A stretch of DNA of 64,000 nucleotides from Arcicella aurantiaca (GTDB lineage: Bacteria; Bacteroidota; Bacteroidia; Cytophagales; Spirosomataceae). The position numbers were made by a program, and so were the translations under genes. Position 1 is the first letter of the stretch; every line of letters begins with the position of its first letter. Positions 26,183-34,653 of this stretch are shown piece after piece. The stretch covers positions 91,737 to 155,736 of the forward strand of contig NZ_QGGO01000007.1 of assembly GCF_003148625.1 (NCBI RefSeq), given 5' to 3'. The notes under the pieces were generated by a model. It was given only the letters and a program-made list of their open reading frames with translations. It made no database searches and was not told the origin of the DNA.

Positions 26183-26307
26183 GGAATTTATATAGAAATG
26201 TAACTGTTTGATTTTTAGTATTTTATGATGTTTTTTCATTTAAAGTCTTTCATTTGAAATTTATATCTTGAGAATATTAAAAAAAAATAAAAACTTTTTA
26301 AGACATA

Positions 26308-26339
26308 TTTGCCTAAAACTCAAAGATTTACTACCTTTG
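26308..26339 (+). promoter_or_regulatory. Complete Bacteroidota promoter for rpmG
   Basis: -33 TTTG (26308-26311), 20-base spacer, -7 TACCTTTG (26332-26339). The transcript would carry a leader of about 125 bases before rpmG. Confidence 0.85.
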
Positions 26340-26470
26340 CAGTCCTGTTTGGGAAATAGCTAATCGTTATTGGTTGTTGCTTATTCATAAGTAACTTATA
26401 ATCAGTTGATAACAATGATGATTGCTTCATTTACGTCACAACGATTAACGCATAATTTTATCATAAAGCA

Positions 26471-26653
26471 ATGGCTAAGAAAGGCAATAGAATCCAAGTA
26501 ATTTTGGAATGTACTGAACAAAAAACATCAGGAGTTCCAGGAATGTCTCGTTACATTACCAAAAAGAATCGTAAAAATACTACAGCTCGTTTAGAGTTGA
26601 AAAAATACAATCCTTTCTTGAAGAAAGTAACGGTACACAAAGAAATCAAGTAA
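26471..26653 (+). CDS. rpmG: 50S ribosomal protein L33
   Basis: Large-subunit ribosomal protein, 60 residues, [20 protein letters not shown] then the [10 protein letters not shown] and [14 protein letters not shown] segments typical of L33. There is only one Cys (C14), so the zinc-binding four-Cys set is absent (a C- type). It is followed after 92 bases by the DUF4295 gene, the normal Bacteroidota neighbour, but the usual rpmB (L28) is not upstream. Confidence 0.97.
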   Translation: MAKKGNRIQVILECTEQKTSGVPGMSRYITKKNRKNTTARLELKKYNPFLKKVTVHKEIK

Positions 26654-26745
26654 TCCACTTAGGAGTTAGACACATATAGAATTACAAGTGATGCTTGTCA
26701 TCATTTTAATTTTAAATTATCAACTTCATAACTTATTATAAAAAA

Positions 26746-26898
26746 ATGGCAAAGAAGGTAGTTGCAACCCTGAAAAAAGAAGGTGGTGTAAAATACGCTA
26801 AAGTTATTAAAGCTGTAAAAAGCCCTGTAACTGGTGCTTATACATTCAAAGAAGAAATCATTCTTCAAGATGAAGTACAAGCAGCTTTCAAAGGATAG
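26746..26898 (+). CDS. DUF4295 family small basic protein
   Basis: A 50-residue protein (MAKKVVATLKKEGGVKYAKV, ending DEVQAAFKG). It is a Bacteroidota-specific family normally encoded right after rpmG and presumed, from that location, to be ribosome-associated. The family's function is not established to my knowledge. It lies in one transcript with rpmG and is followed by a strong terminator; ftsY, its frequent next neighbour, is not here. Confidence 0.88.
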   Translation: MAKKVVATLKKEGGVKYAKVIKAVKSPVTGAYTFKEEIILQDEVQAAFKG

Positions 26899-26918
26899 TA
26901 TATCCGAAAGACTTAATT

Positions 26919-26955
26919 AAAGCCTCTATTGTGAACCAATAGAGGCTTTTTATTT
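26919..26955 (+). terminator. Terminator after rpmG-DUF4295
   Basis: AAAGCCTCTATTG and CAATAGAGGCTTT form a 13-base perfect stem around a 5-base loop, followed by a T run. Confidence 0.93.
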
Positions 26956-27236
26956 AATAATAGCTTTAAATAAGAATGAATACACCTACTGAAAGTTAAT
27001 CGTTAATCCTGATAGATATTGTGTTGAATAATATTGAGAAAAAAGCCCAAAGAAAGATTCTAAGGGCTTTTGCAGTCTCCATAAGCTATTTTATATTGTC
27101 TTTTAGTTTTATGTCATATTTACGAAGTAACTATCATAATAGTTTGTACTGTGTTAAGAATAAGTGAATTTTAGGTCAAATGAACTCAATCGATACTAAG
27201 ACGTAAAAAAGAATAAAAAGGTTGTGTTATGAGCAA
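26956..27236. other. Gap without a gene between two terminators
   Basis: I see no coding frame. A weaker hairpin lies at 27041-27071 (AAAAGCCC paired with GGGCTTTT over a 15-base loop), which may be a second terminator or a relic. The rest is AT-rich and plain. Confidence 0.5.
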
Positions 27237-27271
27237 AAAAAGTCCTCTCGAAGTTATCAAGAGGACTTTTT
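27237..27271 (-). terminator. Terminator of the 594-residue outer-membrane protein gene
   Basis: AAAAAGTCCTCT (27237-27248) pairs with AGAGGACTTTTT (27260-27271), a 12-base perfect stem. It is just downstream of the stop codon on the minus strand. Confidence 0.9.
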
Positions 27272-27290
27272 GTATATAAACCTTAATTGA

Positions 27291-29075
27291 TTATTTTTTA
27301 GGTTTGTCAGGAATGATACGAATATCTTCTGGTTTTTTAGGGTCAATATAGAATTTATATTTAGCCACAGTACCAGTTGGTTTACAATCTCCTGCATTCA
27401 AACGTTGAACTTCATATTCATATACTGCTGGATTCTTTGGAAGTGGAAGATCCTTAGGCCATTTGATATTTGGGTCAGTAGCAACGTTTTCGTAGTTAAC
27501 AGTTGAGCTATAAGTTTTTACACCAGTAGCACCTGAAACAGATTTCTTACGTCTTGGAACTAAACGTTTTGGTTTAGCAACCGCCACTGCATCAGCAGGT
27601 TTAGCAGGAGCAACAGTTGTTGCTTTACGAGCTTTACGACGTGGCTTGTAAGCTGAAGAACCTCCGAAATATTTTGTAGCTGTTGAGCCTCCAAAAATTT
27701 TGAACATATATTGGTCTTCAACAGGTTTTGCAACAATATTCTGAACAACTGGTTTAGCTCTGTATCCAAAACTTGCAGCAGATGCTTCAGATAAACATTT
27801 TCCTTCTACACTTGACTGAACTGTGTAGTAATAGAAGCTACAATCATCTCCATTTACTAATGAAACGTTTGCTGGTAAGCTCAAGTTAGCATTTTTAGTA
27901 GTTTGTTGATAGATTGGAGTTCCAGAACCGTCAGCTTTGTAAAGTTTGAAGATATATTCTTCATTCTCTGGAGTTGCAGAAGTGCTTTTCCAACGGAAAG
28001 AAGGAATTGTAGTTGAGCCATTATCATACATCATTCCGTTTTCTCCTTGTAAAGTAGGAATAGCACAAACAACTGGTGCTGGAGGAGGAGGTAATAATGA
28101 ATAAATCGTATTTCCTGTTTTCTCTCCAAATGTGTGAGAAAGAGCTAAACCGAAGTTACAACCACCATGAGTACGAGTATATTCTCTGGTTAATACTTTA
28201 ATTGATGAAGGAGTCACATCTCCACCATCTACTGTATAAGGAGTTGAAGTTAAGAATCCTTGTCCATTTAATCCAACTGCCCAGTTTTTAGCAAAATTGT
28301 AAAGAATGTCAACACTTAATAAACCACCTAATTGGTTTTTTGATGCTGAAGGCGAAGTACGGAATATGATAGCATCAGCACCTAAAGCACCTGTTGTTAC
28401 AGCACCAAATCTTGGAGCTGAACTATTGAATAAACCTCCTTTTAAATCAACATCAACATTAATTTTCTTACTTACTGGTAAAGCTAATGCAGGTCCGATT
28501 AATAAATAGAAATCTTCGTAGTTTCCTTGAGTATCATATTTAACTGAACTTGGAGCGATTCTTTCACTTAAAGGTCTTGTCGCATTTATGATATTTATAT
28601 TTTTAGCAATTTGACCATCTGCACCTTTGTAATCATCACTCACCCCAAAATTTTGGTATCCTCCCATTAAACCTAATCCTAAGATTCCCCAGAAACGATT
28701 TATTGAAAGGGTATTGTAAGCACCTGGCTTTAAAAACAATGATTTGTCTTCTCCTTCTTTACAAAAAGGAATGGCAACACCAACACGGTCTGTAAGTTTC
28801 CAATAACTTTTTGGTTTAGTTGAACGCAAAACGTTGCTGTTTTTATAAAAAGCTGAATCAAGGTAATAACCATCTGCTACTGTTTTTACAACCTGTCCGT
28901 TTGAATAGGTAGTAGTAGTGATTCCGTTATCGGTTAAAGAGCTAACGATTGTAGGTTTAGTCTTCAAGTCTTGGGCTGATGCTAAGTGACCTATACTAAG
29001 GCAGGTCAATAGCCCCATAGTTAACCTTTTTGTAGTTTTCTGCAAAAGGCTATTTCCTGAAAAAATCTGTGTCAT
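27291..29075 (-). CDS. Large secreted/outer-membrane protein of unknown function
   Basis: A 594-residue protein I do not recognise. A signal peptide is likely (LLTCLSIGHLASAQ, cleavage near residue 35). Residues about 85-330 look like a beta-barrel with alternating aromatic strands (INRFWGILGLGLMGGYQNFG, FLLIGPALALPV-type segments). A proline-rich break (LLPPPPAPVVC) leads to a fibronectin-like region (about 345-450). Then comes an unusual basic Ala/Pro/Lys linker (about 480-520: RRKARKA, KPKRLVPRRKK) and a short C-terminal beta region. It is transcribed alone, with a promoter box far upstream and its own terminator. Confidence 0.8.
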   Translation of the reverse strand: MTQIFSGNSLLQKTTKRLTMGLLTCLSIGHLASAQDLKTKPTIVSSLTDNGITTTTYSNGQVVKTVADGYYLDSAFYKNSNVLRSTKPKSYWKLTDRVGVAIPFCKEGEDKSLFLKPGAYNTLSINRFWGILGLGLMGGYQNFGVSDDYKGADGQIAKNINIINATRPLSERIAPSSVKYDTQGNYEDFYLLIGPALALPVSKKINVDVDLKGGLFNSSAPRFGAVTTGALGADAIIFRTSPSASKNQLGGLLSVDILYNFAKNWAVGLNGQGFLTSTPYTVDGGDVTPSSIKVLTREYTRTHGGCNFGLALSHTFGEKTGNTIYSLLPPPPAPVVCAIPTLQGENGMMYDNGSTTIPSFRWKSTSATPENEEYIFKLYKADGSGTPIYQQTTKNANLSLPANVSLVNGDDCSFYYYTVQSSVEGKCLSEASAASFGYRAKPVVQNIVAKPVEDQYMFKIFGGSTATKYFGGSSAYKPRRKARKATTVAPAKPADAVAVAKPKRLVPRRKKSVSGATGVKTYSSTVNYENVATDPNIKWPKDLPLPKNPAVYEYEVQRLNAGDCKPTGTVAKYKFYIDPKKPEDIRIIPDKPKK

Positions 29076-29405
29076 ATTTACTTAATTTTGATAAAATGAT
29101 AAAGTTTTGCGACGGACTAATTTAGTAGTTTGACAATTCTTGTGAGTAAAAGTAACGCTTTTTCTAAAAAAACAAGTGCTAAAATGCGAAAATTCATATT
29201 TTTTTCACAAAAAAACGTGATATACTCTGCTTTTAGGCGTTATTACGCACGATTAATCTTAATTTTGTGATAATTCTATTGTTGCACAAATATACAACAA
29301 GCGTGCCGATATGTGAATACCGTAAACTCAAAGTGTTTTTACTTCGTATGAAACATATTTTTACCTGATAATTATCTTCTTTTTTAAATCTTAATTAGAA
29401 AATTC
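29076..29405. other. Divergent control region between the 594-residue protein gene and panB
   Basis: 330 bases, AT-rich, with no gene. It contains the minus-strand -7 box at 29287-29294 and therefore a leader of about 200 bases for the minus-strand gene. Nothing decisive is seen for panB. Confidence 0.5.
29287..29294 (-). promoter_or_regulatory. -7 promoter box for the 594-residue protein gene
   Basis: On the minus strand this reads TATATTTG, an exact TAnnTTTG match, about 210 bases upstream of the ATG. Confidence 0.55.
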
Positions 29406-30221
29406 ATGTCTGTACATACTGAAATTAAGCGAGTTACGACGCATATTTTGCAAGAAATGAAAAACCGAGGAGAGAAAATTTCTTGCCTTACTGCTTATGA
29501 TTATTCAATGGCTCGTATCGTTGATGCGGCTGGTGTTGATTTAATACTTGTTGGTGATTCTGCTTCAAATGTGATGGCTGGGCATGAAACTACGCTTCCA
29601 ATCACGCTTGACCAAATGATTTACCATGCTACTTCGGTGGTAAAAGCTGTAAAAAGAGCATTGGTTGTAGTTGACATTCCTTTTGGGTCTTACCAAGGAA
29701 ATTCTACTGAGGCATTACGTTCTGCCATTAGAATTATGAAAGAATCTGGTGCTCATGCTGTAAAGATGGAAGGTGGTTCCGAAATTAAAGAATCGATTGT
29801 TAGGGTTTTAAGTGCTGGGATACCTGTAATGGGGCATTTGGGGCTTACTCCTCAGTCAATTTATAAATTTGGAACTTATACCGTTAGAGCAAAAGAAGAA
29901 GAGGAAGCCAAAAAATTGATGGAGGATGCCAAAATGTTGGACGAAGTTGGTGCTTTTGGTGTTGTTTTAGAGAAAATTCCTTCTGACTTGACTAAAAAAG
30001 TTTCTCAAAGTATTACAATTCCTACCGTTGGTATTGGTGCTGGAGCTGATGCAGACGGACAGATTTTGGTTGTTCATGATATGTTAGGAATAAATAAGGA
30101 GTTTAAACCGAGATTCCTCCGTAGATATGCTGATTTAGACGGTATAATGAATGAGGCTATTTCTCAATATGTTAAAGATGTGAAGTCGGTTGATTTCCCA
30201 AGCGAAAAAGAAAGTTACTAA
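29406..30221 (+). CDS. panB: 3-methyl-2-oxobutanoate hydroxymethyltransferase
   Basis: First step of pantothenate synthesis: adds a hydroxymethyl group from methylene-tetrahydrofolate to 2-oxoisovalerate, making ketopantoate. The TIM-barrel motifs are all present: [40 protein letters not shown] with metal-binding Asp, [16 protein letters not shown], and [10 protein letters not shown]. Length 271 is normal. It is followed by an unrelated pseudouridine synthase; panC and panD are not in this window. Confidence 0.97.
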   Translation: MSVHTEIKRVTTHILQEMKNRGEKISCLTAYDYSMARIVDAAGVDLILVGDSASNVMAGHETTLPITLDQMIYHATSVVKAVKRALVVVDIPFGSYQGNSTEALRSAIRIMKESGAHAVKMEGGSEIKESIVRVLSAGIPVMGHLGLTPQSIYKFGTYTVRAKEEEEAKKLMEDAKMLDEVGAFGVVLEKIPSDLTKKVSQSITIPTVGIGAGADADGQILVVHDMLGINKEFKPRFLRRYADLDGIMNEAISQYVKDVKSVDFPSEKESY

Positions 30222-30360
30222 AATTTAGGGATTAGGTGTTGGGGATTAGGGAGAAGTTAGCGAGTAAAGAGGTAAATATTGAGTTGTCAAAATCTCAAAT
30301 TTATATCCAAATTTCTAATACCCAATTCCTGAATCCTAACCACCAATCACTAAACACTTA
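30222..30360. repeat. TTAGGGATTAGG-type hairpin between panB and the RluA gene
   Basis: The left part 30222-30253 (TTAGGGATTAGGTGTTGGGG) is inverted in 30321-30360 (CCTGAATCCTAACCACC and TCACTAAACACTT). The arms match imperfectly over about 30 bases with a long loop. Confidence 0.7.
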
Positions 30361-30364
30361 AAAA

Positions 30365-31090
30365 ATGAAAGATTTTCACGTAGTTTATGAAGATAACCAC
30401 ATCATTGTGGTAAATAAAAGAGCTGGTATCTTGGTTCAAGGAGATTCTACTGGCGACCGTACTCTTACTGATGCTGTTAAGGATTATATCAAAAAGGAAT
30501 ATGGTAAGCCTGGTGATGTATTCCTGCACCCTGTGCATCGGCTCGACCGTCCTGTGAGTGGGCTTGTTGTTTTTGCTCGTACCTCAAAAGGGCTTGAAAG
30601 AATGATGGAGCTTTTTCGAAAAAGAGATATTCGAAAAACTTATTGGGCAGTTGTTAGACGAAGACCAAAAGACCTTAAAGGTAAATTGACTCATTGGTTG
30701 ATTAAGGATGAATCAAAAAATGTGGTGACTGCTTATGAAGAAGAAGTGAAAGGTTCGCAGAAAGCAGAGTTAAATTATAGAGTGCTTGGAGAAATTAATA
30801 AATTTTTCCTTTTGGAGGTTGAATTATTGACAGGAAGACCGCACCAAATCAGAGTTCAACTCGCCACGATTGGAAGTCCTATTCGTGGCGATTTGAAGTA
30901 TGGTTATGATAGACCAAATGCTGATGCGAGTATAAATCTTCATGCCAGACAAGTTTATTTTATTCATCCTGTCAAGAAAGAACCAATAATTTGTAAAGCG
31001 GCTGTTCCTCCAAATGCTTTTTGGGAGGAATTCTTAGAACTTGACCCTGATGAGTTTAAGCAAAAAAATCTTGGTTATCTTCATGAATAA
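30365..31090 (+). CDS. RluA-family pseudouridine synthase
   Basis: Converts uridines to pseudouridine in rRNA or tRNA. The catalytic motif HRLDRPVSGLVVFAR (Asp near residue 61) and the GRPHQIRVQLA motif near residue 160 are both present. It has no S4 domain, and at 241 residues it is short, like RluA/RluC-type catalytic-only proteins of Bacteroidota. The RNA target cannot be read from sequence. Its 3' end overlaps a small convergent reading frame. Confidence 0.94.
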   Translation: MKDFHVVYEDNHIIVVNKRAGILVQGDSTGDRTLTDAVKDYIKKEYGKPGDVFLHPVHRLDRPVSGLVVFARTSKGLERMMELFRKRDIRKTYWAVVRRRPKDLKGKLTHWLIKDESKNVVTAYEEEVKGSQKAELNYRVLGEINKFFLLEVELLTGRPHQIRVQLATIGSPIRGDLKYGYDRPNADASINLHARQVYFIHPVKKEPIICKAAVPPNAFWEEFLELDPDEFKQKNLGYLHE

Positions 31091-31241
31091 GGGGCGAATA
31101 AACATCGTTCCTTATTTGGTCAACTAATCCCAAAAAAGCATGCTTAATTCCTTGTAAAGCTCCCGATGCAATACTCAAAGGAAGAATTAATGGCAAAAAA
31201 ATAAGCCATTGCAATATCATAAATTGATTTAGTTTTTTCAT
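31056..31241 (-). CDS. Small membrane protein (61 residues), tentative
   Basis: A short frame from an ATG at 31241 giving MKKLNQFMILQWLIFLPLIL and then SIASGALQGIKHAFLGLVDQ. One strong hydrophobic segment (6-28), then an amphipathic stretch and an acidic end. It overlaps the end of the RluA gene by 35 bases in opposite orientation. The hydrophobic design with a Lys-rich start looks like a real small membrane protein, but I know no family for it. Confidence 0.5.
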   Translation of the reverse strand: MKKLNQFMILQWLIFLPLILPLSIASGALQGIKHAFLGLVDQIRNDVYSPLIHEDNQDFFA

Positions 31242-31475
31242 ATTGATTTTGATAGCGGTCAAAATTGTTTGATAATTTCATTTACAAGAAGATAATGTTC
31301 TTATTTTGAATTATTTAAAGACAAATTTCGTGCCGAAGTGGTTTGGTTATAGATTCATTTATATCGTAAAAATAAAAATTATTCTTTGAATAACAACATT
31401 ATTTCAATGAATAATCTTTATTTTTTTCGATATGATTACATTTAGTTTATATATAAAAAAAATTGTGGAGAAAAT

Positions 31476-31509
31476 AAAAAGCCATGACTGATAACAGTCA
31501 TGGCTTTTT
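31476..31509 (-). terminator. Terminator of the Rieske-DUF5777-YceI operon
   Basis: AAAAAGCCATGACTG and CAGTCATGGCTTTTT form a perfect 15-base stem with an ATAA loop, 17 bases after the YceI stop codon. Confidence 0.93.
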
Positions 31510-31525
31510 AGGGTATTTCATCACT

Positions 31526-32077
31526 TTATTTCTTTACATAAGGGCTAAATATATATTTTGATTTTACTGCGATTACTTCTGCAATTTTGGAGAAAACGAG
31601 TTTGGGAACATCAATTTTGTGGTCAACAAGTTTTACATCAAAATTGCTGGTTAATGTTATCTTCTGATTATCCACAGTGAGTTTCCCTTTTATTTCACGT
31701 GCTTGCGTTATTCCATGCAAAGTTAGTTGCCCTTTGGCTGTAACGTCGTAAGTGCCGTTTTTAGTTAAGTCAATATCTTCAACAATTTTTCCCTTGAAAA
31801 GACCTGTTGGAAATTTATCAGATTCGATATAGTTTTCATTGAAATGTTCCTGCATCAGTTTGTTTGGAAAGTCAAAGGCGGTCATTTTCATGCTCACGGC
31901 AATTTCCTTAGTTGAGGTATTAAGAATTGCCCCGACGGTTTTGTTGACACCAGAAATATTTTCTACTGGCGTTTCTGAAAAAAAACTCGTTTCTCCGCTT
32001 TGGGTAGAAAAAAGTTGCCCGAAAGTTGTACTTGAGGTTAAGCAAGTAATAATAATTAATTTAATGAAATTTTTCAT
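31526..32077 (-). CDS. YceI family lipid-binding secreted protein
   Basis: Periplasmic lipocalin-like beta-barrel of the YceI family, whose members bind isoprenoid or amide lipids. The ATG at 32077 gives a clean signal peptide (MKNFIKLIIITCLTSSTTFG, then QLFS); an upstream in-frame start at 32140 is not needed. Typical elements follow: VGAILNTSTKEIAVSMKM, SDKFPTGLFKGKIV, and TAKGQLTLHGITQAREI. Length 183. It is the third gene of an apparent operon with DUF5777 and Rieske genes, suggesting a shared envelope redox or quinone-linked job (inference). Confidence 0.92.
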   Translation of the reverse strand: MKNFIKLIIITCLTSSTTFGQLFSTQSGETSFFSETPVENISGVNKTVGAILNTSTKEIAVSMKMTAFDFPNKLMQEHFNENYIESDKFPTGLFKGKIVEDIDLTKNGTYDVTAKGQLTLHGITQAREIKGKLTVDNQKITLTSNFDVKLVDHKIDVPKLVFSKIAEVIAVKSKYIFSPYVKK

Positions 32078-32148
32078 AACGATTAATGTTTGCTTGATAT
32101 ACGTTAATCTTGAATTATAGGATTGAATTAAGAATGACAATTTAGTTT

Positions 32149-33054
32149 TTATTTATTCATTCCTTTAGCTCGTTTATCAAAGCTAAAGCTTCTTGAAATA
32201 TTAAAGCCATAGAAAATTCCTCCATCGCTCCATTGTTTGGTAGTTTGTGCAATAAATTGACGTTCAATCATTCCTCTTGAATTGGTTAAATGAAACTGAA
32301 AAACGTGTCCGCCTGTCTCAATATCAAAACCAAGTGCTAATGAATTATGATAGTTACTTGAACTTGGTCTGTTAAAATTTGCATAATATTCTGCACTGAG
32401 GCTAAGTCTTTTACTTAATTTCAAACGTCCACCAGCACCCAATGCCAGTATATTGTTGGGAGTATCTGTTGTTTCTGCCTTATTAAAATGTAAAAAGGTA
32501 GGCATCAATTGTAAGGATAGTTTATCGTTGAATTTTCTCGCTATAATTGCTTGTCCTGTGTAGGTCATTCTTTCAAGATTATCATAGTATTTCATGACTG
32601 TTCCAGATTCTAACGCCGAACCTGTGGCAACTGTACTGATGGCATTGCTACCATATAATGTTAAGGTTACGGGTATGAGGTTAGACTGACGAAGGAGTTT
32701 GTATTTAGCATAAAAGTCATACATTTTTTCCTGAGAACTTCTCCCTGCACCGATTGTCAGTTGGTCGGTTATTCCATATTCTAAACCTAATCTGATACGG
32801 GCTTCGTCAAGACCAAAGAAATTCTCGATAAAGCCAGAGTTGATTGCTCCAAAACGGTGTGAAATCCAGAAATTCAAATGGTTTTTATTAACGGTTTCAA
32901 TGGTTTGTCCATTTATTAGTCTCGTTCCTTTGAAAGTAGCGGTAGCGTAGTCAACTTGATTTTTACTTTCTGTATCAAGAATTTTCATCAAGTCATCTTG
33001 TGAAAATATTGGAGATGATATCGTACATAACAATATAATAAATAGCTTTTTCAT
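32149..33054 (-). CDS. DUF5777 family beta-barrel protein
   Basis: A 301-residue protein with signal peptide (MKKLFIILLCTISSPIFSQ) and an outer-membrane barrel. The family hallmark is the run of strands such as NHLNFWISHRFGAINSGFI, LGLEYGITDQLTIGAGRS and FNRPSSSNYHNSLALGFDIE. DUF5777 proteins commonly occur beside YceI and c-type cytochrome or Rieske genes in Bacteroidota; no biochemical role is known to me. The gap to the YceI start is 71 bases; the Rieske gene lies 91 bases upstream. Confidence 0.85.
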   Translation of the reverse strand: MKKLFIILLCTISSPIFSQDDLMKILDTESKNQVDYATATFKGTRLINGQTIETVNKNHLNFWISHRFGAINSGFIENFFGLDEARIRLGLEYGITDQLTIGAGRSSQEKMYDFYAKYKLLRQSNLIPVTLTLYGSNAISTVATGSALESGTVMKYYDNLERMTYTGQAIIARKFNDKLSLQLMPTFLHFNKAETTDTPNNILALGAGGRLKLSKRLSLSAEYYANFNRPSSSNYHNSLALGFDIETGGHVFQFHLTNSRGMIERQFIAQTTKQWSDGGIFYGFNISRSFSFDKRAKGMNK

Positions 33055-33145
33055 GATTGATTATGATATTGGATTGGAATAAAGGATAATGTATTTTCAA
33101 GCACCATTCATGTAGAAGGTGCTTGAAAAATTATATGAGGTAGGG

Positions 33146-33601
33146 TTAAATCGTGACAGTCAAAACATTGCCTGTTTGAGATACTTTGTAGGTTGTTAAA
33201 GCTCTTGAAGCAACTGAAAGGGCATTTCCTTTATTGTCGAAGGTAGCTCCATGAGCGGTACACATAAACTTGTTTGTGGCATATTGTACCTTTAGTTGTC
33301 CTTCATGGGTACATACCAATGTAACTGCAACATAGCCATTATCGCTTGTATTGGCAATCACAATACTATTGGCACTATCCACATGATAGCCGCCTTTGGT
33401 TAATAATTTAGCATAAGCGGTAGTTCCCATGTCAAATGTCACTGTTTTTCCCGTAGAGGTAGCAGGTGTAGTACTTTCTTCGTTTTTACAAGAAGTCATA
33501 GTTACACCACAATAGACAGCCATGAGACTTGCTCCACTGAGTCCTAATTTTTTCAAAAAGTCATGACGATTAATTTTTTCTACTTGATTTTCGTTTTGCA
33601 T
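33146..33601 (-). CDS. Rieske [2Fe-2S] lipoprotein
   Basis: A 151-residue Rieske-type iron-sulfur protein. The cluster ligands are visible as CTH (about residue 98) and CTAH (about residue 117), separated by 15 residues. The two extra Cys that form a disulfide in high-potential bc1-type Rieske proteins are absent, suggesting a lower potential. The N-terminal region combines NRHDFLKKLGLSGASLMAVY, a Tat-like or signal segment, with a later TMTSC lipobox, so it is probably exported and lipid-anchored. It is the first gene of the operon with DUF5777 and YceI. Confidence 0.9.
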   Translation of the reverse strand: MQNENQVEKINRHDFLKKLGLSGASLMAVYCGVTMTSCKNEESTTPATSTGKTVTFDMGTTAYAKLLTKGGYHVDSANSIVIANTSDNGYVAVTLVCTHEGQLKVQYATNKFMCTAHGATFDNKGNALSVASRALTTYKVSQTGNVLTVTI

Positions 33602-33948
33602 TTTAATAGAGGGTTTAAATGAATTGAGTTAAAAATGTTTTACGTTTTACTTTAAAACGTATCTGGTAAGTGGGTATTTACTTGATAGCAGTTTTTGTGT
33701 TTTATATACGTAGAATAATCCATGAGAGTTGCGTTGGTTTGAAAAAAAATCTTTTGCAAATTTTGTAGAAATAGACTGATAATCAAAAGCTTAGATTTTC
33801 TTCTGAAGATTTTTCCCTAAAACGAAAAAATATTATTAGTAGTATCGAAGAATTATAATGACGGGCAAAGAAAAAAGCATTGGGATTGCCAATGCTTTTT
33901 GAATTCTTTTGTTTTATTGATGATGTGTTAAAAACTTGATAGAATAAG
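33602..33948. other. Gap upstream of the Rieske operon
   Basis: 347 bases without a gene. It holds the Rrf2 terminator near its right end. I could not find a clear TAnnTTTG box for the Rieske gene; AT-rich tracts around 33620-33760 may hold a regulated promoter. Confidence 0.4.
33872..33900 (-). terminator. Terminator of the Rrf2 gene
   Basis: AAAAAGCATTGG (33872-33883) pairs perfectly with CCAATGCTTTTT (33889-33900); on the minus strand it ends in a T run, 49 bases after the Rrf2 stop. Confidence 0.88.
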
Positions 33949-34362
33949 TTAATTGTTAATCAAGTCTAACAAGGTATTTTGTTCTAATACCACTAAGTTG
34001 GCGTCACGCCATTTTACCATTACTTCACGAAGTGAACAAGTTTCTTCATCTCCGCAGTCGTCGCATTTTCCATAAAAATGTAAAGAAACGCATAACGTAG
34101 GAGAGATTGGCCCATCAATAATGCGGATAATTTTGGCAAAAGTTACTTGGTCTGGTGGGATTCTTAAATAATATCCGCCACCTTTTCCTTTCTGACTTTG
34201 TAAAATACCATGATTACGCAATTCCAATAAAATTGCTTCTAAGAATTTCTTAGGAATATTTTCTGATTCAGCGATATTTGAAATCAATAATGGCCCTTTT
34301 TCGTACTCTCGTGCCAACACTTTCAAGGCTTTAAGTGCGTATTTTGCTTTTTTAGAAATCAT
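33949..34362 (-). CDS. Rrf2 family transcriptional regulator
   Basis: A 137-residue winged-helix regulator beginning MISKKAKYALKALKVLAREY, with the recognition helix around IPKKFLEAILLELRNHGIL and the wing KGKGGGYYLR. Three or four Cys in the segment CVSLHFYGKCDDCGDEETC (about residues 98-116) follow the iron-sulfur-binding pattern of IscR/NsrR-like proteins, so it may sense iron-sulfur status, oxidants or nitric oxide. It lies upstream of, and on the same strand as, the Rieske-DUF5777-YceI operon, a candidate target. Confidence 0.92.
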   Translation of the reverse strand: MISKKAKYALKALKVLAREYEKGPLLISNIAESENIPKKFLEAILLELRNHGILQSQKGKGGGYYLRIPPDQVTFAKIIRIIDGPISPTLCVSLHFYGKCDDCGDEETCSLREVMVKWRDANLVVLEQNTLLDLINN

Positions 34363-34468
34363 GTCTAAGAAGTTGAATATTTTCGAAATGCAATCAGTAA
34401 AACGATAAAACGAAAATAAATTTTACATGGTTGGCTAATGAAATGTGCTATTCTATATAGCTTATAGA

Positions 34469-34476
34469 CAAAATTA
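34469..34476 (-). promoter_or_regulatory. Possible -7 box for the Rrf2 gene
   Basis: On the minus strand this reads TAATTTTG, about 107 bases upstream of the Rrf2 start. Confidence 0.4.
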
Positions 34477-34615
34477 CACATTTTTATTAACACTTTCAGA
34501 ATAGTCAGAATTTTGATAGCCAAATTATATTAAATCTTGATTCATGGTTTAACAACGTTATTTCTAAAAATATTTCAAAATTCTTAGGAAAAGAATTTGT
34601 TTAAAAGCTGTCAAT

Positions 34616-34623
34616 TATCTTTG
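34616..34623 (+). promoter_or_regulatory. -7 promoter box for the OmpA-like lipoprotein gene
   Basis: TATCTTTG, exact match, 31 bases before the ATG. A TTTG at 34596-34599 is upstream but only 16 bases away, shorter than usual. Confidence 0.65.
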
Positions 34624-34653
34624 TGATTATAAAAACCACTAATAATATAAATC

